Shown here: positions 13,601-23,534 of the stretch, one piece after another
Numbering within the stretch: position 1 is the stretch's first letter
Layout of the letters: every line of letters begins with the position of its first letter
Assembly (NCBI GenBank): GCA_002633005.1
Contig: NMRA01000007.1
Span: 370,617-434,616 of the forward strand
Length of the DNA: 64,000 bases
DNA from: Phoronis australis
Taxonomy: Eukaryota; Phoronida; Phoronidae
Direction: 5' to 3'
Program-made: the position numbers and the translations under genes
Notes under the pieces: generated by a model
What the model was told of the DNA's origin: nothing
Databases searched by the model: none
The model's input: only the letters and a program-made list of their open reading frames with translations

Positions 13601-16600
13601 ATGGAGGCTAAATTCTAGTTGCAGAATTGCTTAACCACCTTACTAACTTTGCTGCAACCCCCCCCCCTTCATTCTCAATCAGAAGAGGAGACTACTCCAA
13701 AGATGAATTCAGCAGCCACCCAGTTGTCACGACAGAGAATTCCCGATCATTTTGGCATGTACTGTATGTCCAGAGCTTCAAGCCAACATTCTTTGGAGTG
13801 AATACAACTTACTACATATGCCTTACTTGTGAAGCTGGGATGTTTGCATCATAACCTAAACAATAAGTCAGTTGCCTGACATGATTACATTTGACATCCA
13901 AGCAACATCTTCGCCATTTTGACACTTATAGACAGCAAAATTCACCATAGCCAGTATCTAAGTCCTTTATTCATCATAACACACTAAACTCCAACAAGAG
14001 AGTATAGTACATACCACTTTATGGGTAACTTTTTTTACAGAGTGAAAGCAGGCCATGATGAAAACTCTTTCTGGAAAACACTACAGTCCTGAGGGACAGG
14101 ACTCAGCACCCTTGCCAGTTTTAAGTGAAACGTATCGCATGGTCTCGATAGGTCAGTGGTTAGAATGCCCGGCCAGTGTTTGGGAGATCCTGGGTTCAAT
14201 TCCTAGGTTGGGATAAATGAATTTCTCCAGACTGGCAAATAAATCCTAATGTAATTAGGCAAAAACCCACAATGCTTTCCGGACTGAAAAAAATCTTAAC
14301 AAGAGACTGACAAATGTGTAAAAAGCACTCTGCCTCTTAGGTCTAACAGCAAGATGTACTTAAATTCTTCCAGAGAGCAAACGGTTATTTATCAACAAGG
14401 AGAACGTCCCCAACTAGCTCCAAAATTTTAATAAGACTTACGTCAAGGGCAGGTTGGCCTTTTTCGTTTTCACGGTGCAGACCCCCTCTCCACAGTCCTT
14501 TCCAACTAACGCATGAGGATGAGGTTTGGCAGGACTCTCTTTAGTGACGCATGACACGACGACAACAGCTGAACCACTGTGGTTGTGGATCTACAAGCAA
14601 TAACGGCTCAACAAAATGCAAAATACGTAGCAATTCCTTCATAACCATCAGCTGCTTGCCACTGGAACTATTTCCTTATTAACATCCGATTCTGTGGATA
14701 TATTTTGTCTCATTTCTGTGGTGCAATACCTTGCTTCAGCATTCCAATTTACTAAGCAAATACAATGACTGTGACACGAGACTAAGCAAGTACTTTCACA
14801 ACTATGTTTGTTCAGGGCCACTGGAACAAGAAGGTTAAAACCCACCTGGCAAGTTTAAATATTTCTACATTCCCTGCCCCTTACTAGAATAAGGGTCAGA
14901 GAAAAGTTGAAATGTTTTAAGAGAAGTACTAATTAGCATTTTTGTAACAACTATACAAAAATATTAGCTTCTCCTTAAAGGTAGTTGATAAAGCAAAATT
15001 AGCATTTTGTAAAAATATAAAATTGCCGTTTTCAAACCACTATTTACCTGTATGGTAGGAAACGTCTTTTCAGAAGGACTAGAACTCTCTCCTGGAATAC
15101 TTCCCGCATTACGTCCTTCACACTCGTAACGGAATCGTAACCCTCTGGCCTTAGGCTGTTCAATTATCTCCAGATACGGTTCCTGTGTGTTGATTTGGTA
15201 CGATCCAACTGAGTTGAATTGGCCACTCTGCATACCATTGGAGTTCGTGACTGAAAGGAAAGTGGACCTTCCAAGTTGTGGTCATTGTTTCTTACCATAT
15301 TTGATCGTTTTTGTCTAGGAGTCTGTTTCAAGAAAGTGACTTAAGATTTAAGTCAGATATTTGGTCTTATACTCTACACATTTTCAGAAAAAATAATTAA
15401 ATCTCACTTGATCAAAAGAGCAAAGTCTCTGGGAATATTCACAAAACTGCTACTTACTGAGATACTTTCAACAAATTATTTTTAGACTGTGATACAGTCA
15501 TAATGGCTCAAACCTTTTTTCAGCAAATTGTCAAGTGGCAGCTTAAGACCAAAGTTCTTCACAATTCACAAGTTTTCAAAAGTTTTGAATTTTTTCCACA
15601 AACACGCTCAGGTCATTGCCAATGTGTCAATCACTTCTAGGGACACCAATTAAAATGTTCCGTGGATGTTGTTGGATAATGCAAAGGCATCCACCTTTGT
15701 TTTTTTTTGTACACAGATAAAGGTCACGATTCATTTTGATGAATAAGATATAAAGAAAAGTTTTAGATTTAACTTTAATTTTTTTGCATAAGCCATGTCA
15801 AGCAACTTTAAATGAAATCACAAGGATTCAATGAACAGCTTTTGTCAAACACTGCATTCATAGCAACCATACCAAAAACTCTGAAAAACAAATTTCCACT
15901 AATTGATTTTCATTTTCGGTAACCGTGAACAATTGTTAAACATTTTTGTTAACAAATAATAAGGCTTGACCGAGTGTGGCAACAAGAGTACAAAAACATA
16001 AGTTAAACCATTGCTACAGTCTATGGTAATGTCAATTACTAGAAGAGCTTAGAATACTGACAACTGGAGCAAATGTATTTGGAAGCAGTCCAGGTCGCTA
16101 TTTGTCCAAAGAAAACATATGAAAACTCTGTTTTGTGTACACTGTTCCACCTTTGAAGTAAAAAGATATTCCCAGTTTTGAATAAAGTAATTTAATGAAT
16201 TTTCTTGTCCAGTGGAGTATGTGTTGACTTGTCTCTTGATCAGTGACACCAGTGAGGATTTCAAAAATTTCTGCTCCAGTAATCCATTATCAGTACACTG
16301 TACAGGCGAGCAGATGGTATATTAGCTAAACCAGGAGCAATACTTCATTCATGTATGACATATATTGGTTGAAATGATCGACGCTCTATATTTAGTAGTA
16401 TGCTGTAGTCTACGATTAAGAGCATCTTGGTTGCATCTACCTCCAAAACTTCCATTTGTCCCAGAAAGCATCTCCTTTGTTAGATTATCCAAATCATCGC
16501 TGTTCATAATATAATCTCCACTGTTCAGCACAAACTCTGAAAGGAAGGAGAAAATCAGAAATAAATGAACAAGAAGACAATGACATGTCGTTCAGATGGC

Positions 16601-18000
16601 GCAAAATTTACATGCATGTTTTCATGATACCCTATATCGTACTACGATTGTAAACTCAAGTTTATTCTTAGCACTGAGCAACAGGCCAGAAGTCATTTAC
16701 ACCCAGCTAAAATATAGCTTGAATTCAATGTACCCCACCACTCTTTAATCTGACAAGACATATTACCGTACTCGTCCGGGTTACCACCCAGGGCGCTTAA
16801 GTTGGGAATCTAAAAAACCGGGGGTGGGCAGTTAGCCAAGCATGGGCGGTAACCAGGACGAGTATGGTACATCCAATATTTTGTTCATATGTTGCTCCAC
16901 AGCTGGCAGAATAAAAATTTGTGATCTCGGTTTATGAATATTTTGCTAAGCAACTGTCCCGCTGTAGACCATGGACAACAGTAAACACCTTCGAACGCAC
17001 GTGTATTCATAGTCACAGACAAACTATTATGATTAGAGAATTATGATGTACAGATGGCACTGGGTGTTTGCCCCAGTCAACATGTTCCTTAATAATTAAA
17101 AGTGTGAAAACATCATGAGCAACCATTCACATTATGATTTTCACATGCTTTTATAATTTTAGTTTCATCCTTGGCAATGAACAAATGCACGTTCGAAGGT
17201 CCAGAACTAATAATACATTGTACTCATACTCGTGGTTGTCCATGAAGTCTACGATCCGACAGTTGACCTGTAGATTAAACCCATTACCTAGATTCCGTCA
17301 GCTGGAGCCAATGAACACATATTTACAACATTTGAAAATGAAAAAGCCTGACAGCTACATCCAGGCCACACCACAAGGGGATATACATCCAAGTACAGAA
17401 TCACCAATGAAAATTGTCAACAATTACGAATTTGTTGAACCTGTGAAATGGAATGGTGACTTAATACCCCTACCTAAATTTAGTTGCATATGTCGAATAG
17501 TAGGACATTCTCATGCAAGATGGCGGGAGGTGGGACAAGGCTTCAAAAAGCGGGAACGGTCCAGCCAAAAAGTCAAACATTTGGCCAGTAGGCCTATAGC
17601 ATATTGATAATCGCGATAATGCATGAAGTCAGATTTTAACAAAACATGATTGAAGGGAGGATTGTTAAAAAATCTGTAATCGACAATCCTGTAATCTCAT
17701 TATTACCGTCTGGGCGCATGGCGTACTGTATCAAAGATCAGACCAAGTTTCACCGTTTCACAATGAATATAAAGCGTGCATTTAGTACTATAATAATACA
17801 CACAACTTCTAGCCCTTATGAGACTCAATTCCTCAATGAATAACATGCAACTACTTACTTACAGATAAGACGTATCTAAGCTGAATGCGTCATTATCCTT
17901 ATCATCAGGAACGTGACCAATTTAACAACAAAAATTCACAAAAAATCGACAGATCTAGCACCTGACTTGGACACTTACCCGTCCCCATGCTTCCTTCCAT
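4607..18000 (-). CDS. rel: Rel/NF-kB class II transcription factor (Rel/RelA/dorsal-like), complete, 13 coding exons
   Basis: Sequence-specific transcription factor of the NF-kB/Rel family; it should dimerise, be held in the cytoplasm by an IkB, and bind kappaB sites in the nucleus. Coding exons in transcription order: 17979-18000, 16441-16536, 15048-15250, 14442-14590, 13257-13348, 12670-12804, 12169-12267, 10229-10320, 8927-9065, 7544-7618, 7005-7088, 5886-5980, 4607-4813. All junctions are GT..AG with matching phases; total 1488 nt, 495 residues. The ATG chosen opens MEGSMGT; exon 1 ends in a GTAAGT donor. The Rel homology region starts near residue 64. The DNA-binding recognition loop R75-G-L-R-F-R-Y-E-C83 is intact, including the redox cysteine. 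The IPT/dimerisation half begins near [10 protein letters not shown] (about 222) and includes GGDEVF. A PKA/MSK-type site RRQS (322-325) sits where RelA Ser276 lies, followed by the NLS RKRKRK (347-352). The C-terminus (353-495) is Gln/Tyr-rich then acidic, as expected of a transactivation domain. No ankyrin repeats or glycine hinge follow, which excludes a p100/p105 precursor. I cannot separate RelA, c-Rel and dorsal by eye. Confidence 0.93.
8440..8690. repeat. Dispersed repeat family B, copy in Rel intron 9
   Basis: Marked by CTCAGATG, GAGACCATGCTCGGCA, CATAAAATG and AAGTGGTCTA. Same orientation copy at 47210-47440; reverse copies at about 890-1060, 58500-58720 and 62540-62760 share CAAGTTAGATTATCAC and CATTTTATGC. 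Confidence 0.55.
9654..10080. mobile_element. MITE-like element, about 430 bp, with 42-bp terminal inverted repeats
   Basis: The left end GGGTTGC..GAAACAGTCCCAAATAGGGACT is mirrored by AGTCCCTATTTGGGACTGTTTTAAGCAACCC at the right; each end also contains its own small palindrome (AGTCCC..GGGACT). AT-rich interior without an open frame of note. Inside Rel intron 8. Confidence 0.7.
11156..11177. repeat. 22-bp perfect palindrome
   Basis: GTTATCTCACTAGTGAGATAAC equals its own reverse complement. It abuts the SINE head at 11188-11268 and may mark an element end. Confidence 0.8.
11188..11268 (-). mobile_element. tRNA-derived SINE head with perfect A and B boxes
   Basis: On the minus strand the A box TAGTGTAGTGG (11243-11253) and B box GGTTCGAATCC (11200-11210) both match the RNA polymerase III consensus. 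The T stem needs a 9-nt loop and the acceptor stem does not pair, so no functional tRNA is predicted. A 22-bp perfect palindrome (11156-11177) follows just downstream. Confidence 0.6.
11809..11964. mobile_element. Foldback MITE with TA target duplication
   Basis: Nearly the whole 156 bp is one imperfect hairpin: TAGATTATTACATG opens and CATGTAATAATCTA closes, and the arms share GTCGTTATC, TCTA(A/G)A, TTTTGGA and ATTATCACCCTCGGGG around the loop CGAACG. TA at both edges fits Tc1/mariner-type insertion. Lies in Rel intron 7. Confidence 0.75.
13113..13287. repeat. rel: 86/87-bp tandem duplication across a Rel exon-intron boundary
   Basis: Copies 13113-13199 and 13199-13287 differ by a handful of bases. 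Each spans the last 31 nt of Rel coding exon 5 (13257-13348), its donor and the first intron bases. In the intronic copy the coding frame would hit TGA and the donor is GTGTGC rather than GTATGC, so only 13257-13348 is called as exon. Confidence 0.85.
14141..14330 (+). mobile_element. tRNA-derived SINE
   Basis: A box-like TAGGTCAGTGG at 14149-14159 and B box-like GGTTCAATTCC at 14193-14203 have tRNA spacing, each one base off consensus. The T arm can pair but the acceptor stem cannot, so it is a SINE head rather than a tRNA gene. The tail is about 120 bp of non-coding sequence. Rel intron 4. Confidence 0.6.
16764..16869. mobile_element. Short MITE, 106 bp, with 27-bp terminal inverted repeats
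   Basis: TACCGTACTCGTCC...GGTTACCACCCA at the left mirrors TGGGCGGTAACC...GGACGAGTATGGTA at the right with few mismatches. GC-rich against an AT-rich background. Inside Rel intron 1. Confidence 0.7.
17134..17607 (+). other. Orphan ORF of 157 codons in Rel intron 1, opposite strand
   Basis: The longest uninterrupted non-exonic frame in the window. A TTATAATTTTAG acceptor-like sequence precedes codons from about 17162. I recognise no domain; composition is mixed and not low-complexity. In AT-rich DNA of this size one such frame can arise by chance, so this is weak. Confidence 0.15.
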
Positions 18001-18122
18001 ATTAACTTAATGATTATAAGCCGAAACAGGAGTAACACTTCAATGTTATTGGATGAAAAGCAAAATCCCAAATGCTATATTTAGTGCAACGAGTCATACA
18101 AAAAAACCCACGAATCGAAACT

Positions 18123-18133
18123 GGAAAATTTCC
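18123..18133. promoter_or_regulatory. Second kappaB-like site (GGAAAATTTCC)
   Basis: It lies 6 bp from the stronger site at 18140-18150. It keeps the GG...CC half-site ends and A/T core of dorsal/Rel-type sites but lacks the third leading G. Closely spaced pairs of kappaB sites are common in NF-kB target promoters; the pairing is what raises confidence above chance. Confidence 0.5.
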
Positions 18134-18139
18134 GGGAGT

Positions 18140-18150
18140 GGGAAATTCCC
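18140..18150. promoter_or_regulatory. kappaB site GGGAAATTCCC (perfect 11-bp near-palindrome)
   Basis: The sequence matches the kappaB consensus GGGRNWYYCC exactly and reads the same on both strands apart from the central base. It sits 140 bp upstream of the Rel start codon and about 70 bp upstream of the opposite gene. A Rel dimer is the expected ligand, which suggests feedback on its own gene; binding itself is inference. Confidence 0.65.
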
Positions 18151-18205
18151 AACTTGTGTACATCGAATCCTATGTCATATTTTTCAGCCAATACGCACAA
18201 AGTCG

Positions 18206-18213
18206 TGACGTCA
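18206..18213. promoter_or_regulatory. Palindromic CRE (TGACGTCA)
   Basis: A perfect CREB/ATF octamer 8 bp before the start codon of the plus-strand gene, probably in or next to its 5' UTR. With the CCAAT box at 18188-18192 it forms a plausible proximal promoter for that gene. CRE use is frequent at genes expressed in ciliated or testis cells, but no expression evidence is in the sequence. Confidence 0.5.
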
Positions 18214-18220
18214 TACACAA

Positions 18221-20447
18221 ATGGAAGACGACGAGAAGTCCCGCGTTTTGTTGACACAAGGTGATTCTGTCCCGAATACACCGGCTCAGAGCACTAAACC
18301 TGTCAACAGCAAACCAGAAGAAAGAGGAGATGCCTCTGAGCTTACCGAACAACAAAAGTTAGACATTATCGCTAACCAATTATCTCAAGCATTTGGTGAA
18401 ACTCCACCAATACCGCCGCCTGGTGCCAGAGGGGACGCAGGTGACAATCTCAAGGATGCTGACAGCACAGGTTATGTTGCGCCCATCAACGATCCGTACA
18501 GAAGAGCTATTACATATCTGGAACAGCACAACATTCTTCAAGTGTTTCAAGTAGGTTTTTTTCGCGGCATCAATGTGTGTGTTTCATTTGAAAGTAAAAT
18601 AGATTGCAATTTTATTTTTGGTTACTATGTAACGCTCCTGCTTAGTAACGCATTGTAATAGACTAGGTTAAATAAATTTCCACTTTTCAAACATGATTCA
18701 GAGCTTGCCTTTTAAATTTCTTGATCCTTTTAAACTACCTTAAGGACTTAAGTAAATAGCCAAATGGTTCGAACACTTACTGTGGTTCGATCACATGCCA
18801 CAAATCCTTCCACTCTGTTATATACTTTATTCACTTTATTGTATAAGATAAGATTTGCCTGAAAAATTAAGACGTTTGATTTTATTTTTACCCTTTCTGT
18901 GAACGAAAACAAAGCCCACCTTTGAACTCCTTATATTAATTTTAGTATTGAGCTTTCCCCACAAACATTGGTCTTCGTTTTGTGGGAAATAGCTGTAATA
19001 TGATTTATATCAGCTGATTTGATTGTCTGTCCGAAAGTTTCACTAATTGCCATGTTTTATGACCCACACCTGGAAAGGTCTATTCAGATCAGTGATAATA
19101 GCATGTCTAAGTGTCTAGTATACTGTATACTCCCTGAAGCCCCTAAGTTCGCTTCAAAGTTAAAATAGGGTTATGATGGAATTGTTGCTTTGTCAAAGTC
19201 TATGATTTCCTGGTGAACCAATAGAAAGTGTACGCTACGTCTTAAAAAACTTTGGCACCCATCTAAGATGGGTCCAAAAAATCCTAAGATGTACATAAAC
19301 TTCCAAGTAGTGGATAGAGAGTGTGGTGACCTGATGTTGGTGGGTCAATCCAGAACATTTTGGGTTTGCATGGAGGGGGTAACTACCCAGTAGTTGGCAT
19401 GGTGGCTTAGAAATTTGTGGAGGGTTGTAAATCATGGGCATTATTCTGACACAATAGGCCTTTTGAAATTGACATGCAAGTTCAGTGAAAGTAGTTCTTT
19501 GTGAACCTTGCTTTGAATATAGTATTGCTGATAGCAAGTTCGAGGAGCTAGCTGCAGTGTTGCTGAGATCTCAAGTCTGTTCTGTTGTAACGCATGACTT
19601 CCAGTTCTGCCATACTGTAAAGGCTTTTTTAAATTGACAATTGGATCTTACCTGATTACGTACACAGTGCTGAAATGTCTGTCAAGCAGTTCTCTAGCCT
19701 CGTTTTCACACCATCGGAGTTTCTCGTGCTATTTTTGGTACCTTTTCTTAAATTTTTTTTCGCAACTCCTCCATTAACTGCATTATCCTGGACGAACCTG
19801 TTTGGCTGAATGATTTGGTCTCTTACCATTGTCTTAAGTGGTCACTGTTTCGATTCTTGGCTGAACCAAGAAAAAGGTTATGTAAGACACTAGAAAATTC
19901 CAAACTTTGGAACATCTCAGAAATGACTGTTCGATAGTTACACATTAAAAACATCCCATTTCACGACACGTTGTAATTGGTCAATAGATTTGTACAATTC
20001 TTGCTATTGCAGAGGCAGGTTCACCAGGGAATCTGCTCTAATGTCCTGTTGCCTGGAGTAGAGCAATTACCGCTTTAGCGATAGGTCATGGCAATAAAAC
20101 ACTATAGCTGAAATAAATTGGTATATCTTGGACTGAAACTGGAGATTTTTCAAACTTTTTGGCTTCCATGAAACTGAATTCCTTGTCATTTTTACCCAAA
20201 GAAATACTAATAAAAGTTAGCCAAAATAGATACATCATGTTCCAGTAACTGTTTGAACCATGCCATCCTTATTCTCATATTTTATTTGCTACATTTTCAG
20301 TATATAACGTCCGGCATTGTTTACAAGAGGCCCGATGACCCTATTGACTTCATGATCAACGAATGTGCGAAACTTAAAGAGAAAAGAGACTCAGGAAGTG
20401 ACATGATACTAGACATTGTGAAACAGAAATCACAGACTGACTCTTGA
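18221..20447 (+). CDS. RIIa-type dimerisation/docking protein, TEX55-like, two exons
   Basis: Coding exons 18221-18550 and 20301-20447 join in phase 0 across a GTAGGT donor and a pyrimidine-rich ..TTTTCAG acceptor, giving 158 residues. Residues 1-90 are polar and low in structure, with a proline patch (TPPIPPPG, 61-68). Residues 91-140 (NDPYRRAITYLEQHNILQVFQ onward, then GIVYKRPDDPIDFM) have the helix-turn-helix pattern of the PKA RIIalpha/Dpy-30 type dimerisation-docking fold, which binds AKAP-like amphipathic helices in cilia and flagella. The closest family I can name is TEX55; other small RIIa proteins are possible. The gene is divergent from rel across 220 bp. A nearby AATAAA (20559-20564) lies inside a MITE. 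Confidence 0.8.
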
Positions 20448-20500
20448 GGCAGGATGGACAATGATGGAATAGTGTTGAATTGCTCATTTCATGCAATTAT

Positions 20501-20732
20501 CAGGGCTTGGAATGACCAAATGACAAAGAAGAAAATTCTCCAGGTGACATGTGATTAAAAAATAAATAGGGTTACGTGATAGAAATGTTCTTTTTGTTGT
20601 AAAATTTAACTGCAAAAAATGTTTTTTGCATGAAAAGTCAAAATAATGATAAAAAAAGACAAAAAAGAAGAAACTGGAAATCGAAACCAAAAAAGAGGAA
20701 ATCCTCTTATAAAAGGAATATTCCAAGCCCTG
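20501..20732. mobile_element. hAT-like MITE, copy 1
   Basis: Starts CAGGGCTTGGAAT and ends with its reverse complement ATTCCAAGCCCTG, 232 bp in all, AT-rich inside with no coding capacity. CAGGG termini suggest the hAT superfamily. I cannot make out a clean 8-bp target duplication. Related copies lie at 24835-25078 and about 47690-47852. Confidence 0.75.
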
Positions 20733-20904
20733 AATTACTTTTAAGATTTTAACCATGACAGGACAAAACGACATATCAAAGAATTGTCCGCTTGTGAATT
20801 GCCAAGTGTTCTTAGAATTAGTAATTTATATGGTTGTTGAGGTGTTATATAGACTTGACCTTGTACAAGGTATGAAAAAGTAAGGTTTCTAAATGATACT
20901 TGAA

Positions 20905-20970
20905 AGCAAGTTGTCCATATTCTTGGTTAGTCAAAGCAGGTTGTCCATATTCTTGGTTCGTCACGGGTGA
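20905..20970. repeat. Tandem pair of about 33 bp
   Basis: AAGCA(A/G)GTTGTCCATATTCTTGGTT appears twice in a row with two substitutions. Confidence 0.75.
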
Positions 20971-21123
20971 AAGAGGTGTTTCGATCTTGCAGAGTGCAAG
21001 ATATTCAAACTGCGTCTTCACTGTCATGACCCGTGTATGCTTACTAAGTCTGTAACTCTTGTCAAAACTTGTGGGGGAAAAACTTGAATACTACAAAGTC
21101 TACGTGATTGGCCAGTCTGACGA

Positions 21124-21265
21124 ACACTTTGAGCAGGTTAAGTGGTGCTCGGCTCTTTGAGCAGGTTAAGTGATGCTGGACACTTTGAGCAGGTTAAGTG
21201 GTGCTCGGTACTTCGAGCGGTGGTAAGTGATGCTGGACACTTCGAGTGGGTTAAATGGTGCTGGA
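21124..21265. repeat. Minisatellite, five copies of about 28 bp
   Basis: Unit close to ACTTTGAGCAGGTTAAGTGG plus TGCTCGG, with alternating GGTGCTCGG and GATGCTGG variants and increasing divergence to the right. Intergenic. Confidence 0.8.
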
Positions 21266-22158
21266 AACCGAGCGAGTTTAGTGATAATGTGGGTAAATAC
21301 TACACACATAAAACACAAGATCAATTTTGCAACATGAAGCATTTTAGCCAAATAATGCCAATCCCTCAGGAACTGTTAATTGTACAACAGCAAATGACTG
21401 GATAATTTATGGGTAAAATCATCAAAACAGGGTTTAGCATTATTTTTAAGATGGTCACTGCAACATATCAAGCAAAATGCATTACAGATTAAAGTTTAGA
21501 TTCATAACCAGAATGTTCTAAACTGATTCAGCTGCAGTCCAAATATTGTAGACGTAAATCTTCTGTTAAAGCAAAAAAGGATTGGTTTTAGAAAAGAATC
21601 TCCAGTGTTTTAAAATTGTTTTGTAATTGAAACTAATTTTCCCTGTGGGTCTTTGTATCAGTGACCAAGTATCCAGATGCGTTCTGCAATAACCAAAAAG
21701 CATTCACGTTTTATAGTCTTGATAAAACTTGGGCTTAAATGCTCAGTCCTCACCGAGGACATCATTGGAACATTTCCTATTAAGAATAAGACGTTCAGAT
21801 TGTAGGCTGACTGTATGTGCGTGAGAGTATGAAAATAAAAACATATAAGTAAAACAACAAGTATTGTATTCAGTTGAGACTATCACTAAAACCTACTGTA
21901 TTACCAATTGGACTGGGTTGCATAAAACTGATTACCTGCTGGATAAGTGATTGTAATGACATTACCATTATGATTTGTAATAAGAATCATTGCCGACTTG
22001 TGTACCGTGTATGCATAGAGTGTAATATACCACTACAGAGTCTAACACGGTCATATCACCTGCCCTTGTTATAACAAGATATCTGTACATTGAGTCATGG
22101 TCGGGACAGAAATCTTTTGATTTCTAATTACCAGGTCACGTGACAGGATCATACATGA

Positions 22159-22849
22159 CTCCATAGCAGTATCTGCTACCTGCATGAACGTTTTTGCTCA
22201 ACAATGGTAACATGATGAGCAATAGTGCGATGCTATGATTGTGATCAGCCAGAGTACATATTTTACGCAACGAAGTCCTGTTGGTCAGAAGTTTCTACTA
22301 CTTCCACAAAAAGGAATATTGCAAGACGAACACATCAGTAATGATTGAAATGAAAAGAAGAAACAGATTACAACCAGCTCATATATATAGACAATTTGTC
22401 AGTTAGGTACTTTACAGCCAGAAACTTAGTCCCATGCAGCGCCACTTTTGTTCATGTTTTGTAACATTGATTTTTAATACCGCTAGTTACTGTTCCCTGT
22501 AAAACGAGAGAAATCTGTGGACTGAATGGAGTTCAGTCACTATTTCAAATGAAAGATTCATCAACTTGATTAAGTCAAGTTTGGATTAATTCGCAAAAAA
22601 ATCTGATGTGATTGCTACATTCGTATCTAGACAAAACCAGCATAAACTCTGCCCACCAAGCACAACATGGTAAAAATCTAATCAAAATAAGTGCAATATA
22701 TAAACATAATAACAAAAGCTATGGCTTTGAAGGAATGAATCTGAGTATATAACAGTCTATGAAAATACAACATACAATATAAGCAACATTATACAATATT
22801 TACACTTTGATACGATTTCATCTAGCACACAGAAATTAAAAAATATATA
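22159..22849. repeat. Direct duplication in the EML downstream region, copy A
   Basis: About 690 bp from CTCCATAGCAG to the single N at 22850, repeated at 22851-23534 with a few substitutions and small indels (for example GATTAAGTCAAG versus GATCAG). Lies beyond the EML stop codon and may be its 3' UTR. No coding sequence seen. Confidence 0.85.
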
Positions 22850-22850
22850 N
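22850..22850. other. Single-N assembly join
   Basis: One undetermined base between two nearly identical 0.69-kb copies, typical of a scaffold join whose contigs actually overlap. Confidence 0.95.
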
Positions 22851-23534
22851 CTCCATAGCAGTATCTGCTACCTGCATGAACGTTTTTGCTCAACAATGGT
22901 AACATGATGAGCAATAGTGCGATGCTATGATTGTGATCAGCCAGAGTACATATTTTACGCAACGAAGTCCTGTTGGTCAGAAGTTTCTACTACTTCCACA
23001 AAAAGGAATATTGCAAGACGAACACATCAGTAATGATTGAAATGAAAAGAAGAAACAGATTACAACCAGCTCATATATATAGACAATTTGTCAGTTAGGT
23101 ACTTTACAGCCAGAAACTTAGTCCCATGCAGCGCCACTTTTGTTCATGTTTTGTAACATTGATTTTTAATACCGCTAGTTACTGTTCCCTGTAAAACGAG
23201 AGAAATCTGTGGACTGAATGGAGTTCAGTCACTATTTCAACTGAAAGATTCATCAACTTGATCAGTTTGGATTAATTCGCGAAAAAATCTGATGTGATTG
23301 CTACGTTCGTATCTAGACAAAACCAGCATAAACTCTGCCCACCAAGCACAACATGGTAAAAATCTAATCAAAAAAGTGCAATATATAAACATAATAGCAA
23401 AAGCTATGGCTTTGAAGGAATGAATCTGAGTATATAACAGTCTATGAAAATACGACATACAATATAAGCAACATTATACAATATTTACACTTTGATACGA
23501 TTTCATCTAGTACACAAAAATTAAAAAATATATA
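22851..23534. repeat. Direct duplication in the EML downstream region, copy B
   Basis: Partner of 22159-22849. This copy runs on into unique sequence at 23535, while copy A is preceded by unique sequence; together they look like two alleles of one locus. Confidence 0.85.

Larger units (their letters stand above)
18001..18220. promoter_or_regulatory. Head-to-head (bidirectional) promoter region between rel and the RIIa/TEX55-like gene
   Basis: Only 220 bp separate the two divergent start codons (Rel ATG at 17998-18000 minus; neighbour ATG at 18221 plus), so both 5' UTRs and the core promoter must share this stretch unless untranslated exons lie further out. It holds two kappaB-like sites (18123-18133, 18140-18150), a CCAAT box on the plus strand (18188-18192), a CCAAT box on the minus strand (ATTGG at 18048-18052) and a palindromic CRE (18206-18213). 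I see no convincing TATA box for either gene. Bidirectional firing is inferred from layout. Confidence 0.7.

Noticed and set aside
4607-18000. NF-kB p100/p105 identity for the Rel gene
   Set aside because: No glycine-rich hinge or ankyrin repeats follow the NLS, and the C-terminus ends in a stop after a short activation-type tail.
20501-20732. Clean 8-bp target site duplication for the hAT-like MITE
   Set aside because: Flanks GCAATTAT and AATTACTT share only a shifted AATTA, so no duplication is claimed.
21124-21265. CRISPR-like array
   Set aside because: Units are contiguous and diverging with no unique spacers, in an animal genome; it is a minisatellite.
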